DNA of 64,000 nt, from assembly GCF_001541095.1 (NCBI RefSeq), contig NZ_LMXH01000001.1, positions 1,886,842-1,950,841 of the forward strand, in the 5' to 3' direction. The DNA is from Paenibacillus sp. FJAT-26967. GTDB taxonomy: Bacteria > Bacillota > Bacilli > Paenibacillales > NBRC-103111. The notes below the pieces were generated by a model. It was given only the letters and a program-made list of their open reading frames with translations, was not told the DNA's origin and did no database searches. The translations under genes and the position numbers were made by a program. Below, one piece after another: positions 1-7,744 of this stretch (position 1 is the first letter of the stretch; the number at the start of each line of letters is the position of its first letter).

Positions 1-603
1 CCGGTCCTGCAGCGGCTTCAGAATGGATTTCTCCACTTCACGAGCCCACTCCCAGCTCAGGTGTGCAGCCAGTACCCCGATCCACTCGCCTTTCTTATTG
101 AAGACCGGAGTACTGATATCTACAAATTGCAGCGGTTCTCCGCTTGGATTAGGCAGCAGTTTGGACAAAAGGACAGCTTCATGTACATCGCCAATGAACC
201 GTCCTTTCCTGCCTTCGGTAAATACGGGCCGGGCAGAGATGTCCGATCCGGTTAATATTCCGTCACTGGATGCCTTCACCTTCCCGGAAGGGTCTATAAA
301 GGCTACCCATGTAAAGGAAGGAAAGCTTTTCTTGAGCTGTTCGATCAGTGTGCGGAGTTCATCCGGATTATCGGCATTCGCATATGTGAGCATCTGACTA
401 AGCATATCGACTTCGCCGGCGTGTGACCACATGAAGTAATCGAGTTTGTCAGCCATCTGATAAGCGACCTGAGAAAGCGAGGCTCCGATGTTTTCTTCTA
501 CTTGTGTTGTTGTTCTCTGGCTAATGACGATGCTTAATAAAAACGTAAGTAAAAAGATGATCACAGCTAAAACGAGCGCAAAAGCGGTACGTAAGTTGAG
601 CAT
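1..603 (-). CDS. Membrane cache-domain sensor protein, 3' part cut by window edge
   Basis: An open frame runs from ATG at 603 leftwards for 201 codons without a stop to the window edge, so only the N-terminal part is present. A GAGGAG Shine-Dalgarno sits just upstream of the ATG. Residues 7-28 form one hydrophobic membrane segment (FALVLAVIIFLLTFLLSIVI). An extracellular region follows that reads like a dCache (double PAS-like) ligand-sensing domain, with DPSGKVKASSDG, GSDISARPVF and a VDISTPVFNKKGEWIGVLAAHL stretch typical of these folds. Such domains front diguanylate cyclases, histidine kinases and chemoreceptors. The output domain lies outside the window, so the activity cannot be decided. 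Confidence 0.75.
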   Translation of the reverse strand, partial: MLNLRTAFALVLAVIIFLLTFLLSIVISQRTTTQVEENIGASLSQVAYQMADKLDYFMWSHAGEVDMLSQMLTYANADNPDELRTLIEQLKKSFPSFTWVAFIDPSGKVKASSDGILTGSDISARPVFTEGRKGRFIGDVHEAVLLSKLLPNPSGEPLQFVDISTPVFNKKGEWIGVLAAHLSWEWAREVEKSILKPLQDR

Positions 604-750
604 TATTCACATACTCCTCTTTCATTTTGGGTTACATGCTCAATAGGAGCAGGATAAATCCTGACCTACCCTTCTTATCGACTTTGTAAGGGCATACGAT
701 TAGAGGGAAATTCAAGTTTCGCGGAGAAATTTGAAAATCAAAAGTAATGT

Positions 751-780
751 TTGACATAAATGCAAACGATAATATATTAT
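751..780 (+). promoter_or_regulatory. Probable sigma-A promoter for the GIY-YIG gene
   Basis: A consensus TTGACA (751-756) is followed after 16 bases by TATATT (773-778), or after 18 by TATTAT. The surrounding 740-860 is very AT-rich. It lies in the 272-base region between the divergent sensor gene and the GIY-YIG gene. Confidence 0.5.
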
Positions 781-878
781 ATCTATTATAATGTAAACGT
801 AAAATGATTTTGTTTGAAATTAGATTTGTGTATTGTGTTCTTCAAACTTGATCAGATTTCATTGAAAGAGGAGATATG

Positions 879-1247
879 ATGGACCGGAGAAAAGAATTAG
901 CCCAGCAATATAAGGAAACAGAAATCGAAGCCGGAATTTTCCAGATACGCAATACCGTTAACGGCAAGATTTATGTGAGCAGCAGCCGTAATTTGAGAAA
1001 TTTAAATGGAAAACGCTTTGAACTTAATGCAGGCTCGAGCATGCAGCGTTTACTGCAGGCAGAGTGGAACGAATATGGGGAAGAGGCTTTTGTTTTTGAA
1101 ATACTCGAATTGCTGGAAAAGAAAAAGTCCGAATTTTTTGATGAGAAAGATGAACTCAAAAAGCTGGAAGAGGCATGGTTAGAGAAACTTAAACCGTTTG
1201 GTGACCGGGGATATAACAAAGAGAATCCGGATGCTTCAGGGAAATGA
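879..1247 (+). CDS. GIY-YIG nuclease family protein
   Basis: A small protein of about 122 residues. The N-terminal half carries a GIY-YIG-like core: GIFQIRNTVNGKIYVSS matches the two signature strands (GIY read as GIF, YIG read as YVS). It continues with RFELNAGSSMQRLLQAEWNEYG and AFVFEILE, the helix-strand pattern of the family, and ends in a charged Lys/Glu-rich helix. The AGGAG at 869-873 lies only 2 bases from ATG 876 but 5 from ATG 879, so 879 is preferred. The changed signature tyrosines leave nuclease activity uncertain. It stands alone, with a terminator directly after. Confidence 0.75.
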   Translation: MDRRKELAQQYKETEIEAGIFQIRNTVNGKIYVSSSRNLRNLNGKRFELNAGSSMQRLLQAEWNEYGEEAFVFEILELLEKKKSEFFDEKDELKKLEEAWLEKLKPFGDRGYNKENPDASGK

Positions 1248-1284
1248 AATTTTCCGGGAGGTCCTGAATAAGGCGGTATTGAAG

Positions 1285-1317
1285 CAGCGGGGGCAGGTAG
1301 AACCCGCTGTTTTTTTG
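1285..1317 (+). terminator. Intrinsic terminator after the GIY-YIG gene
   Basis: CAGCGGG (1285-1291) pairs with CCCGCTG (1303-1309), followed by a run of eight T. Confidence 0.8.
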
Positions 1318-1402
1318 TGTATTAGAAAAGAAACGGATAGGTGAGCGTGTTATTATAACAATGGTGATTTCCAGCAATCACAGGCGATTTAAAAGGTTAT
1401 TC

Positions 1403-1431
1403 TTGCCAATGTCATCTATTGCTCTTATAAT
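1403..1431 (+). promoter_or_regulatory. Sigma-A promoter of the sugar ABC operon
   Basis: TTGCCA (1403-1408), a spacer of exactly 17 bases, then a perfect TATAAT (1426-1431). It lies 40 bases upstream of the substrate-binding protein gene. Confidence 0.75.
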
Positions 1432-1471
1432 GTCACGTAACATGATGAAAAGATAGCAGGGGGATATGGGC

Positions 1472-2416
1472 ATGAGAAGAGGATGGATCGTCCTAATGGC
1501 AATTATGCTGATTACGAGTCTGACGGCATGTGGAAAAGGTGACTCAGGTGAATCAGGTGAAAGTGAAGCGAAGAAAACAGTGTCGATTCTGACTCCATAC
1601 TTGTCATCCGTAACAACGAACGAGATGGTGGAATCACTCAAGAAGCAGGCGGCCGAAAGAGGCTGGAAAACCAATGTGATAGATACCAAAGGGGATGTCG
1701 GACAGCTTGCAAGCCGCATGGAAGACGTTATTTCCACCAAAACAGATGCCATTGTTATTGTAAGTACCGATCCGAACCAGCTCAAAACTCAAATCAAAAA
1801 AGCAGCTGACAAAAAAATTCCTGTTTTCGGATGTGACTCCGGTTATATAGAAGGCATGAGCATGAATGCGACAAGCGACAACGTGGCCATGTCCAAAATG
1901 ATTACCGAGCACATGACTCAAGCTATCGGGAGCAAAGGCAATGTTGTTGTTCTGACTCACCGCCCGCATCCCGGTGTACTGAAGCGTACCCAGCAGCTGG
2001 ATGAAATGCTTAAGAGTCAGCCGGCAATTACTAAAGTGACAGAGCAGCAAGTACAAGTTCCGGGGCCGATTGAAAACGCGCGCAAGCAAATGGAGAGTCT
2101 GCTGCTCGCTAATAAAGAAGAAGGCTCCATTACAGCGGTATGGGCCGGATGGGATGAAGCGGCCATCGGAGCGGCGCAGGCTATTGAAGCAGCCGGACGC
2201 AAAAACATTCTCGTTACAGGTATCGACGGGAACAGCCAGGCTGTGGATATGATTAAAAAAGGATCTCCGCTCGGAGCGACGGTCAAACAGAACTTCGCAG
2301 GCATGGCCGATATTGTTGCCAAGCAGATGGATCTCGTTTTCCAAGGGAAACCGGTTGAGTCAACAGAACTCTATGCACCTGCAAGCCTGATTACGAAAGA
2401 TAACGCAGGGAAATAA
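1472..2416 (+). CDS. Sugar ABC transporter substrate-binding lipoprotein (RbsB type)
   Basis: A periplasmic-binding protein of about 314 residues (Peripla_BP_4, RbsB-like) that captures a sugar outside the membrane for the importer encoded next. The N-terminus is a lipoprotein signal: a positive start, a hydrophobic core and the lipobox LTAC near residue 20, then a Ser/Gly/Glu linker. Family features are a paired Rossmann layout with DAIVIVSTDPNQL, KKIPVFGCDSG and ILVTGIDGNSQAVDMI. The AGGGGG at 1458-1463 is too close to ATG 1466 and well spaced for ATG 1472, so the latter is chosen. It is the first gene of a three-gene importer operon. The ligand is not predictable from sequence alone. Confidence 0.9.
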   Translation: MRRGWIVLMAIMLITSLTACGKGDSGESGESEAKKTVSILTPYLSSVTTNEMVESLKKQAAERGWKTNVIDTKGDVGQLASRMEDVISTKTDAIVIVSTDPNQLKTQIKKAADKKIPVFGCDSGYIEGMSMNATSDNVAMSKMITEHMTQAIGSKGNVVVLTHRPHPGVLKRTQQLDEMLKSQPAITKVTEQQVQVPGPIENARKQMESLLLANKEEGSITAVWAGWDEAAIGAAQAIEAAGRKNILVTGIDGNSQAVDMIKKGSPLGATVKQNFAGMADIVAKQMDLVFQGKPVESTELYAPASLITKDNAGK

Positions 2417-2545
2417 ACAAAGGACATGGCGGAGGGCATGATCTGCTCCTAAGGATCGGATTCCTCTTCCATGTCCCTCTTTCGCCTTCGCGCTTTAGCG
2501 CTTTAGTGAAACTTGATTTGTCCGAAAAGCAGAGCTGAGGAGAGG

Positions 2546-4084
2546 ATGAAATTGACTTTGCTGCACGTAGAGGGACTGAACAAAGCGTTCGGTCCCCATT
2601 ATGCTTTATATAAAGTCGGTTTTGACATTGTCCCGGGAGAAGTACATGCATTGATCGGGGAGAACGGCGCCGGCAAATCGACGTTTATCAAAATCCTGAC
2701 AGGCGTCTACACCCCCGATGCAGGCCGGATTGTCTGGGACGGCAGAGCGGAGCACATCACGAATCCGGGTTACGCCAGGAAGCTGGGCATTAATGTAGTT
2801 CATCAGGACCGCAATCTGATTCCTTCTTTTACGGGAGTGGAGAATTTATACCTTGGTCTTCCGTATCCCCGGAATCGTTACAAACTCGGTATCGGCTGGA
2901 AGCAGATGCAAGAGCGTGCGCAAGAGCTGATGACAGAGCTGGGACTGCAGCTTGATTTGAACAAGCCTGCAGCTCGAATGTCCCCGCCCGAGAAGACACT
3001 CCTGGAAATTATGCGGGCGATGATGCAGGAATGCCGCCTGCTCATTCTGGATGAGCCTACCGCCTCTTTGACAGATCAGGAGACGGCAAGTCTCTTCACC
3101 TTAATCCGCAAACTTGCGCAGCGGGGCACGGCTATTCTCTACGTGTCGCACCGGATGGATGAGATCACCCGTATCTCAGACCGGGTGACTGTGTTCCGTA
3201 ACGGGCAATTCGTCGCAACTACGGATACCAGGCAGACGAACCGGGAGCTCCTTATCCAGCAGATGAGTAGTGTTACGTCTGAAGGTCCGGGCTTTAAGGA
3301 GCGTCAAAGCTTAAACTCCCGTGCATCAGATGAGAAGCTGCTGGAGGTTGAATCACTGGCATCGGCAGACGGCAAAGTGAAAGAGGTCAGTCTGAAGGTC
3401 CGCAAAGGCGAGGTTGTCGGGATTTTCGGATTAGCGGGTGCGGGGCGTACCGAGCTTCTGGAGACGATTTACGGTCTCCGCAAGCAGAGTGCCGGCAAGA
3501 TTTCGCTCCATGGAAATGAGATACGGACGGACAGCCCGCGGCAATCGCTCGATCAGGGGATAGTCCTAATCCCGGAAGAACGTAAAAGAGACGGCCTCGT
3601 TATGAATCTGTCGATCCGGGAGAATATGACGCTTTCCGTCCTCAATAGGCTGTCATCCGGATGGCGGATGCGTGCAGGAGCCGAGCGGCAGGAAGTAAGC
3701 GGCTGGATGACCGCTATGCAAGTGAAGGCATCCGGCATGGAGCAGCCGGCACACGAGCTCAGCGGAGGCAATCAGCAGAAGGTGGTCTTCGCCAAGGCGC
3801 TTCTATCGAAGCCTGCGTTATTCCTCTGCGATGAGCCTACGCAGGCTGTCGACGTAATGACAAGGGAAGAGATTCACCGGCTGCTGACCGAGCAGGCCCG
3901 CGAGGGACGAGGAGTGCTTTTCGTATCCTCGGATCTTCAGGAGGTACTGGAATTATCCGATCGTCTGTATGTGCTCCACGAGGGACGCATTGCCGGCGAG
4001 CTCGATAATGAGGGCATAACTCCTGAGCAGGTTCTGGCAATATGTTACAACCCGTACAAAGGAAGTGAGCAGCATCATGGCTGA
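2546..4084 (+). CDS. Sugar ABC transporter ATP-binding protein, two ABC domains (RbsA/MglA type)
   Basis: An ATPase of about 512 residues with two fused ABC modules, the form used by RbsA, MglA and XylG. In module 1, Walker A GENGAGKST is at residues 39-47 and Walker B LLILDEPTASL follows. Its signature region is degenerate (MSPPEKTLLEIMRAM). Module 2 has a weakened P-loop (GLAGAGRTE) but an intact signature LSGGNQQKVVFAKAL and Walker B ALFLCDEPTQAVD. This asymmetry is normal for the family. The frame is open from 2513, but the SD GAGGAGAGG sits directly before ATG 2546. The stop overlaps the permease start by 8 bases, indicating translational coupling. Confidence 0.92.
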   Translation: MKLTLLHVEGLNKAFGPHYALYKVGFDIVPGEVHALIGENGAGKSTFIKILTGVYTPDAGRIVWDGRAEHITNPGYARKLGINVVHQDRNLIPSFTGVENLYLGLPYPRNRYKLGIGWKQMQERAQELMTELGLQLDLNKPAARMSPPEKTLLEIMRAMMQECRLLILDEPTASLTDQETASLFTLIRKLAQRGTAILYVSHRMDEITRISDRVTVFRNGQFVATTDTRQTNRELLIQQMSSVTSEGPGFKERQSLNSRASDEKLLEVESLASADGKVKEVSLKVRKGEVVGIFGLAGAGRTELLETIYGLRKQSAGKISLHGNEIRTDSPRQSLDQGIVLIPEERKRDGLVMNLSIRENMTLSVLNRLSSGWRMRAGAERQEVSGWMTAMQVKASGMEQPAHELSGGNQQKVVFAKALLSKPALFLCDEPTQAVDVMTREEIHRLLTEQAREGRGVLFVSSDLQEVLELSDRLYVLHEGRIAGELDNEGITPEQVLAICYNPYKGSEQHHG

Positions 4085-5036
4085 GCAGCGCAATTCTATT
4101 CAAATTATGCGTCTGATCCGTTCGTATGGGACGGTGATGGCAGGATTTCTGATTCTCGCGGTATTTTCGGTTTTAAGTCCGGATTCTTTCTTTACATTAG
4201 ATAATATGATTAACATCAGCAGGCAGATTTCATTTCTGGTCATCATAGCGTTAGGCGCTACACTCGTCATGGCAGTCGGCGAATTCGACTTATCGGTCGG
4301 TTCCATGGCCAGTTTCGGAGGAGTCATTGCCGCCCAGCTTGCAGTAGCCGGGTATCCGTTATGGCTCAGTCTGCTGGTGCCGCTGGCTGCAGCGTTCCTG
4401 ATTGGTTTTGTCAACGGGTGGATTGTGACGCGTTTTCGTGTTCTCTCCTTCATTACGACACTCGCGATGGGAACGATCCTGGGAGGCATAACATTCAGGC
4501 TGACGGGCGGGGCGACGGTTTTCGAGAATATTCCCGAATCGTTCGGATATCTGGGCCAGACCGAGTGGGGGGCGCTGCCGCTGCTATCCGTCATTATGGT
4601 CGCCATGTGCATTCTTTTCTGGTACATCATGTCCCAGACGTCATTCGGCAGAAAACTGTATGCGATCGGCGGGAACGAATCGGCTTCGCGTGTCGCGGGT
4701 GTCCATGTGGCGCGGAATAAGAACATGGCATTTGCACTTTGCGCGATGCTGGCCGCATTAACCGGGATTCTGATGGCATCCCGCCTTGGTTCGGCACATC
4801 CGACTGCGGGCTCCGGTCTGTTCCTGTCGGCCTATGCCGCTGCTTTTCTCGGGATGACTTCTTTCAAAGAAGGGGTGCCGAATATTTGGGGGACCTTCGT
4901 GGGTGCGGCGATTATCGGAATTGTAGCCAACGGTCTAACGATACTTGAAGTTCCGACCTTTATGCAGGACGTGATTACAGGCTGTATTGTCATCGCCGCC
5001 GTGTTAATGCAGAAGATCGGCAGAGCGACTGCGTAA
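4077..5036 (+). CDS. Sugar ABC transporter permease (RbsC type)
   Basis: An inner-membrane permease of about 319 residues, BPD_transp_2 family, with roughly eight to ten hydrophobic segments. Family landmarks are VMAVGEFDLSVGSMASFG (the RbsC motif around residues 65-85) and YAIGGNESASRVAGVHV (the cytoplasmic coupling loop). The ATG at 4077 overlaps the end of the ATPase gene by 8 bases. The ATPase, permease and binding lipoprotein complete one importer. No regulator gene is adjacent. Confidence 0.92.
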   Translation: MAEQRNSIQIMRLIRSYGTVMAGFLILAVFSVLSPDSFFTLDNMINISRQISFLVIIALGATLVMAVGEFDLSVGSMASFGGVIAAQLAVAGYPLWLSLLVPLAAAFLIGFVNGWIVTRFRVLSFITTLAMGTILGGITFRLTGGATVFENIPESFGYLGQTEWGALPLLSVIMVAMCILFWYIMSQTSFGRKLYAIGGNESASRVAGVHVARNKNMAFALCAMLAALTGILMASRLGSAHPTAGSGLFLSAYAAAFLGMTSFKEGVPNIWGTFVGAAIIGIVANGLTILEVPTFMQDVITGCIVIAAVLMQKIGRATA

Positions 5037-5116
5037 ATCAGTAAAAACAGCAGGTTTTAAAATTTAGTTAGTCCCATATATTATTAATGCTATTAATAAA
5101 TAACTTGCGATGTTTA

Positions 5117-5144
5117 TTGGTCATGGAGTACTAACGACTATAGT
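5117..5144 (+). promoter_or_regulatory. Possible promoter of the FGGY kinase gene
   Basis: TTGGTC (5117-5122), a 16-base spacer and TATAGT (5139-5144) lie in the 159-base gap between permease and kinase. The match is moderate, and the kinase may also be read through from the importer operon because no clear terminator lies between. Confidence 0.35.
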
Positions 5145-5195
5145 GATTCAAGGCGTGGGAAGCTTCAGGCTTGCCCGCCGGGAGGGGCACTCAAC

Positions 5196-6686
5196 ATGAA
5201 ATTTATCGCTTCGTTCGATATCGGAACAACGAACGTTAAAGGCATACTGGTCAACCGGGACGGCGGTTTCTCATTCGAACACAATGTGCCGCTCGCCCTC
5301 CGGCAGGAGCCTCAGCGGATCGAGCAAGACCCCGATCAGTGGTTTCAGGCCGTCATCACTATCGCCGCCGAGTGGCTGCGCGGCGGTGTGCATCCGCAGG
5401 AAATCGGCCTGATCAGCTTCAGCGGCCAAATGCAGGACTGCATTCCGGTGGGGAGCGGAATGGATGCACTGCGCCCGGCCATTCTCTATTCGGACAGCCG
5501 GGCTGGGGAAGAAGCCGCCGGGATCATAGAGGAACTTGGTGAAGATTCGATCCGCCAAACTGTGGAGAACAGGATGGACGGTACACTCACGTTTCCGAAG
5601 ATTTTGTGGCTGCACCGGCATGAGCGGGAACTCTACAATCAGACGGTGAGCTTCTTGATCAGCTCCAAGGATTACGTTATCGCCCAGCTGACCGGCCGCT
5701 TCGTGACAGACCCGACATCCGCGTCCACGACCGGATGCATGGACATCCGGACCCGGTCGTGGACGCAGGACTGGTTCCGGCGGCTGGGCCTGGATTCCGG
5801 CAAAATGCCAGCCATTGTGCGGCCGGATGAAATAGCCGGAACCGTGCACGCCGCCGGCGCTCAGCTGACCGGATTTGCCGAGGGGACACCGGTGCTCTGC
5901 GGCATCGGGGATGCCGGCGCCGCGACGCTCGGGGCCGGGGTATACCGTCCCGAGGAGCTGTATGCCTACATCGGGACAACCGGCTGGATTGCCAGCGCCG
6001 CTGCCCAGCCTGCCGATTCCGGTACCGGGATCTTCAACCTGGCCTACGTAGAGCCGGGCCGTTATATCAACATCGCGCCGCTGATGAACGCAGGTAACGC
6101 CCACCAATGGGCGGCCGAGCTGTTCTGCGGCGAGGCATCTGAGGGCGGCAGCCCGTATGAGGAGATGGAGCGCCTCATCGGGGCAGCGGACCGCCGCAGC
6201 AGCGGGGTGATTTTCCTGCCCTATCTGAATGGCGAACGCTGCCCGGTACAGGATGAGCATGCCTCAGGCTGCTATGTCGGCATCCGGCCTTCTACATCCA
6301 GAACCGATATGGCGGCTGCCGTTCTGGAGGGAGTTGCGCTCGCGATGAAACAAATGCTGGGGCTGGGCGCGCGAGAAGCTGCTCCCGGCCAGCTCACGCT
6401 GATCGGAGGAGGAGCGGGCAGCAGAGTCTGGTGTCAGATCATCGCGGATATCTTCCAGACGGAAGTGTCGGTACCGTCGGAATCGCAGTTTCTTCCGTGT
6501 CTGGGTGCCGCTCTGCTCGGATTCAGAGAAGCAGGCTGGGGCGGAGATTATCAGGATCTGACGGGGCTGCTCAGAACCGTCCGGCAATGTGAGGTATTCT
6601 CGCCCGATCCGGATATTGCCGAACATTATCAGGGGAAGTTCGAGAAATTCCTCAAGCTTTATCCGGCTCTTCGTCCTGTATTCTGA
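5196..6686 (+). CDS. FGGY-family carbohydrate kinase (xylulokinase-like)
   Basis: A sugar or polyol kinase of 496 residues, close to the usual FGGY length. The N-terminal ATPase-fold motif FDIGTTNVKGILV is at residues 7-19. Other landmarks are SFSGQMQDCIPV, the mid-protein GDAGAATLGAG and YIGTTGWI, and the C-terminal FGGY signature region LTLIGGGAGSRVWCQIIADIF. It would phosphorylate the sugar brought in by the upstream importer. The nearest named group is xylulokinase/gluconokinase-like, but no isomerase or epimerase lies beside it to fix the substrate. GGGAGGGG upstream of ATG 5196 supports the start. Confidence 0.85.
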   Translation: MKFIASFDIGTTNVKGILVNRDGGFSFEHNVPLALRQEPQRIEQDPDQWFQAVITIAAEWLRGGVHPQEIGLISFSGQMQDCIPVGSGMDALRPAILYSDSRAGEEAAGIIEELGEDSIRQTVENRMDGTLTFPKILWLHRHERELYNQTVSFLISSKDYVIAQLTGRFVTDPTSASTTGCMDIRTRSWTQDWFRRLGLDSGKMPAIVRPDEIAGTVHAAGAQLTGFAEGTPVLCGIGDAGAATLGAGVYRPEELYAYIGTTGWIASAAAQPADSGTGIFNLAYVEPGRYINIAPLMNAGNAHQWAAELFCGEASEGGSPYEEMERLIGAADRRSSGVIFLPYLNGERCPVQDEHASGCYVGIRPSTSRTDMAAAVLEGVALAMKQMLGLGAREAAPGQLTLIGGGAGSRVWCQIIADIFQTEVSVPSESQFLPCLGAALLGFREAGWGGDYQDLTGLLRTVRQCEVFSPDPDIAEHYQGKFEKFLKLYPALRPVF

Positions 6687-6741
6687 AGAGGGCGAAGCAG
6701 CGGTTTCTTTTTGTCGGATAAGCTTAAGAATAGGGAAAACG

Positions 6742-6765
6742 GGACAGCTCAGGGCTGTCCTTTTT
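6742..6765 (+). terminator. Intrinsic terminator after the FGGY kinase
   Basis: GGACAGC (6742-6748) pairs with GCTGTCC (6754-6760), followed by TTTTT. Confidence 0.8.
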
Positions 6766-6956
6766 GACTTTCTGCCGCTCATTGTTTTAAATAAAATAAA
6801 GCGGATTATATACGGTCCCATCTTTCACAAGCGGTTAACCCCTACTTGCGGTATATCCAAGCAAGCTGTCGTTGTGCCGGCGGCCTGTTTTAGATAAGAT
6901 GATCGAAGAAGATAATCAGCGGATGCTTTATTCTCACAGGAAAGGGAGGCACAGCC

Positions 6957-7367
6957 ATGAAAGAGGTCGTTAAAGTTCTAGCGCTCAGAGAAGGACAAGC
7001 TGTGCTGATACGCCAGTATAGAAAACAGCGGAGATCATATACGATTGAACTGCCCGGAGGGAAAGTGGAGCCGGGAGAAGAAGCGGAGAAAGCCGCTCAG
7101 CGGGAGTTAAGAGAAGAGACGGGTTTCTCGGCGGCCAAATTGCTCCCGCTTGGAGCTTATGTCAACAGCTCGGGCAACGTACGCGCCCGGTTGTTTTTTG
7201 CGAATACCGTATCCGAGGGCGGAGGGCAGCAGCTTGACGCCGATGAGGAGATCGAGGTGATACTGGCTCCGATTCATGAGGTCACACGCCGGATCTATAC
7301 GGGAGAATGGAGCGATCTCAGGCTTGGTCTTGCGGTAGCGGTAGCCCGGTCCATGAAACTGATCTGA
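6957..7367 (+). CDS. Nudix hydrolase (ADP-ribose pyrophosphatase-like)
   Basis: A small hydrolase of 136 residues that cleaves nucleoside diphosphates linked to another moiety. The complete Nudix box spans about residues 34-57 (GGKVEPGEEAEKAAQRELREETGF, given by its ends GGK and EETGF), with all catalytic glutamates of the GX5EX7REUXEEXGU pattern present. The flanks (YTIELPGG before, LGAYVNSSG after) resemble NudF-type ADP-sugar pyrophosphatases. AAAGGGAGG precedes the ATG. The substrate is inferred from family resemblance only. Confidence 0.88.
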   Translation: MKEVVKVLALREGQAVLIRQYRKQRRSYTIELPGGKVEPGEEAEKAAQRELREETGFSAAKLLPLGAYVNSSGNVRARLFFANTVSEGGGQQLDADEEIEVILAPIHEVTRRIYTGEWSDLRLGLAVAVARSMKLI

Positions 7368-7405
7368 GATCCGCCGAATTAACATGGAAAGCAAAGGAGC
7401 CAGCT

Positions 7406-7627
7406 ATGGAACATTACCAGACCATGATCGGAGTAATTCTGGAAAAACTGGATCAAACCCACAAAGAATTGAGCTTTAACGTGCAGGGGTTAAGCAGCTT
7501 ACTGAATAATCATACCTCCGAAGAAATCGAGAACACGCCGGAACTGCTTACGCTCCGGGAACTCCGGGATTCTTACGCCGAGATCCTTGATACAGTCGAG
7601 AAAAGGTTTCCCGGGCTGAAGGAATAA
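7406..7627 (+). CDS. Small hypothetical protein, probably helical
   Basis: A 73-residue soluble protein I do not recognise. It begins MEHYQTMIGVILEKLDQTHKEL and is almost entirely predicted helix with regular hydrophobic spacing, ending in EKRFPGLKE. The start is chosen at ATG 7406 because AAAGGAG lies 8 bases upstream; the frame is open further left but without a ribosome site. It follows the Nudix gene by 38 bases and may be co-transcribed. No cysteine, membrane or catalytic motif is visible. Confidence 0.65.
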   Translation: MEHYQTMIGVILEKLDQTHKELSFNVQGLSSLLNNHTSEEIENTPELLTLRELRDSYAEILDTVEKRFPGLKE

Positions 7628-7744
7628 GTGCGATGGTTGAATAGCCGTAACTCGCACTTCTATACATAGAGTAAATATTTAATAGGGTTAATCATCCTCT
7701 TTATTTACATAAATTTTCTCACCGCCAATACAGGAGGAATCCGA

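Noticed and set aside
23-397. 124-codon plus-strand frame at the left edge
   Set aside because: The minus strand carries the continuous sensor protein over the same bases with start, ribosome site and membrane segment.
790-806. cre-like sequence TGTAAACGTAAAAT
   Set aside because: The conserved final CA of a catabolite-response element is missing and no symmetric half is present.
5271-6260. 329-codon open frame on the minus strand
   Set aside because: Antisense to the FGGY kinase, Cys/His/Arg/Pro-rich composition of a GC-rich shadow frame, no ribosome site.
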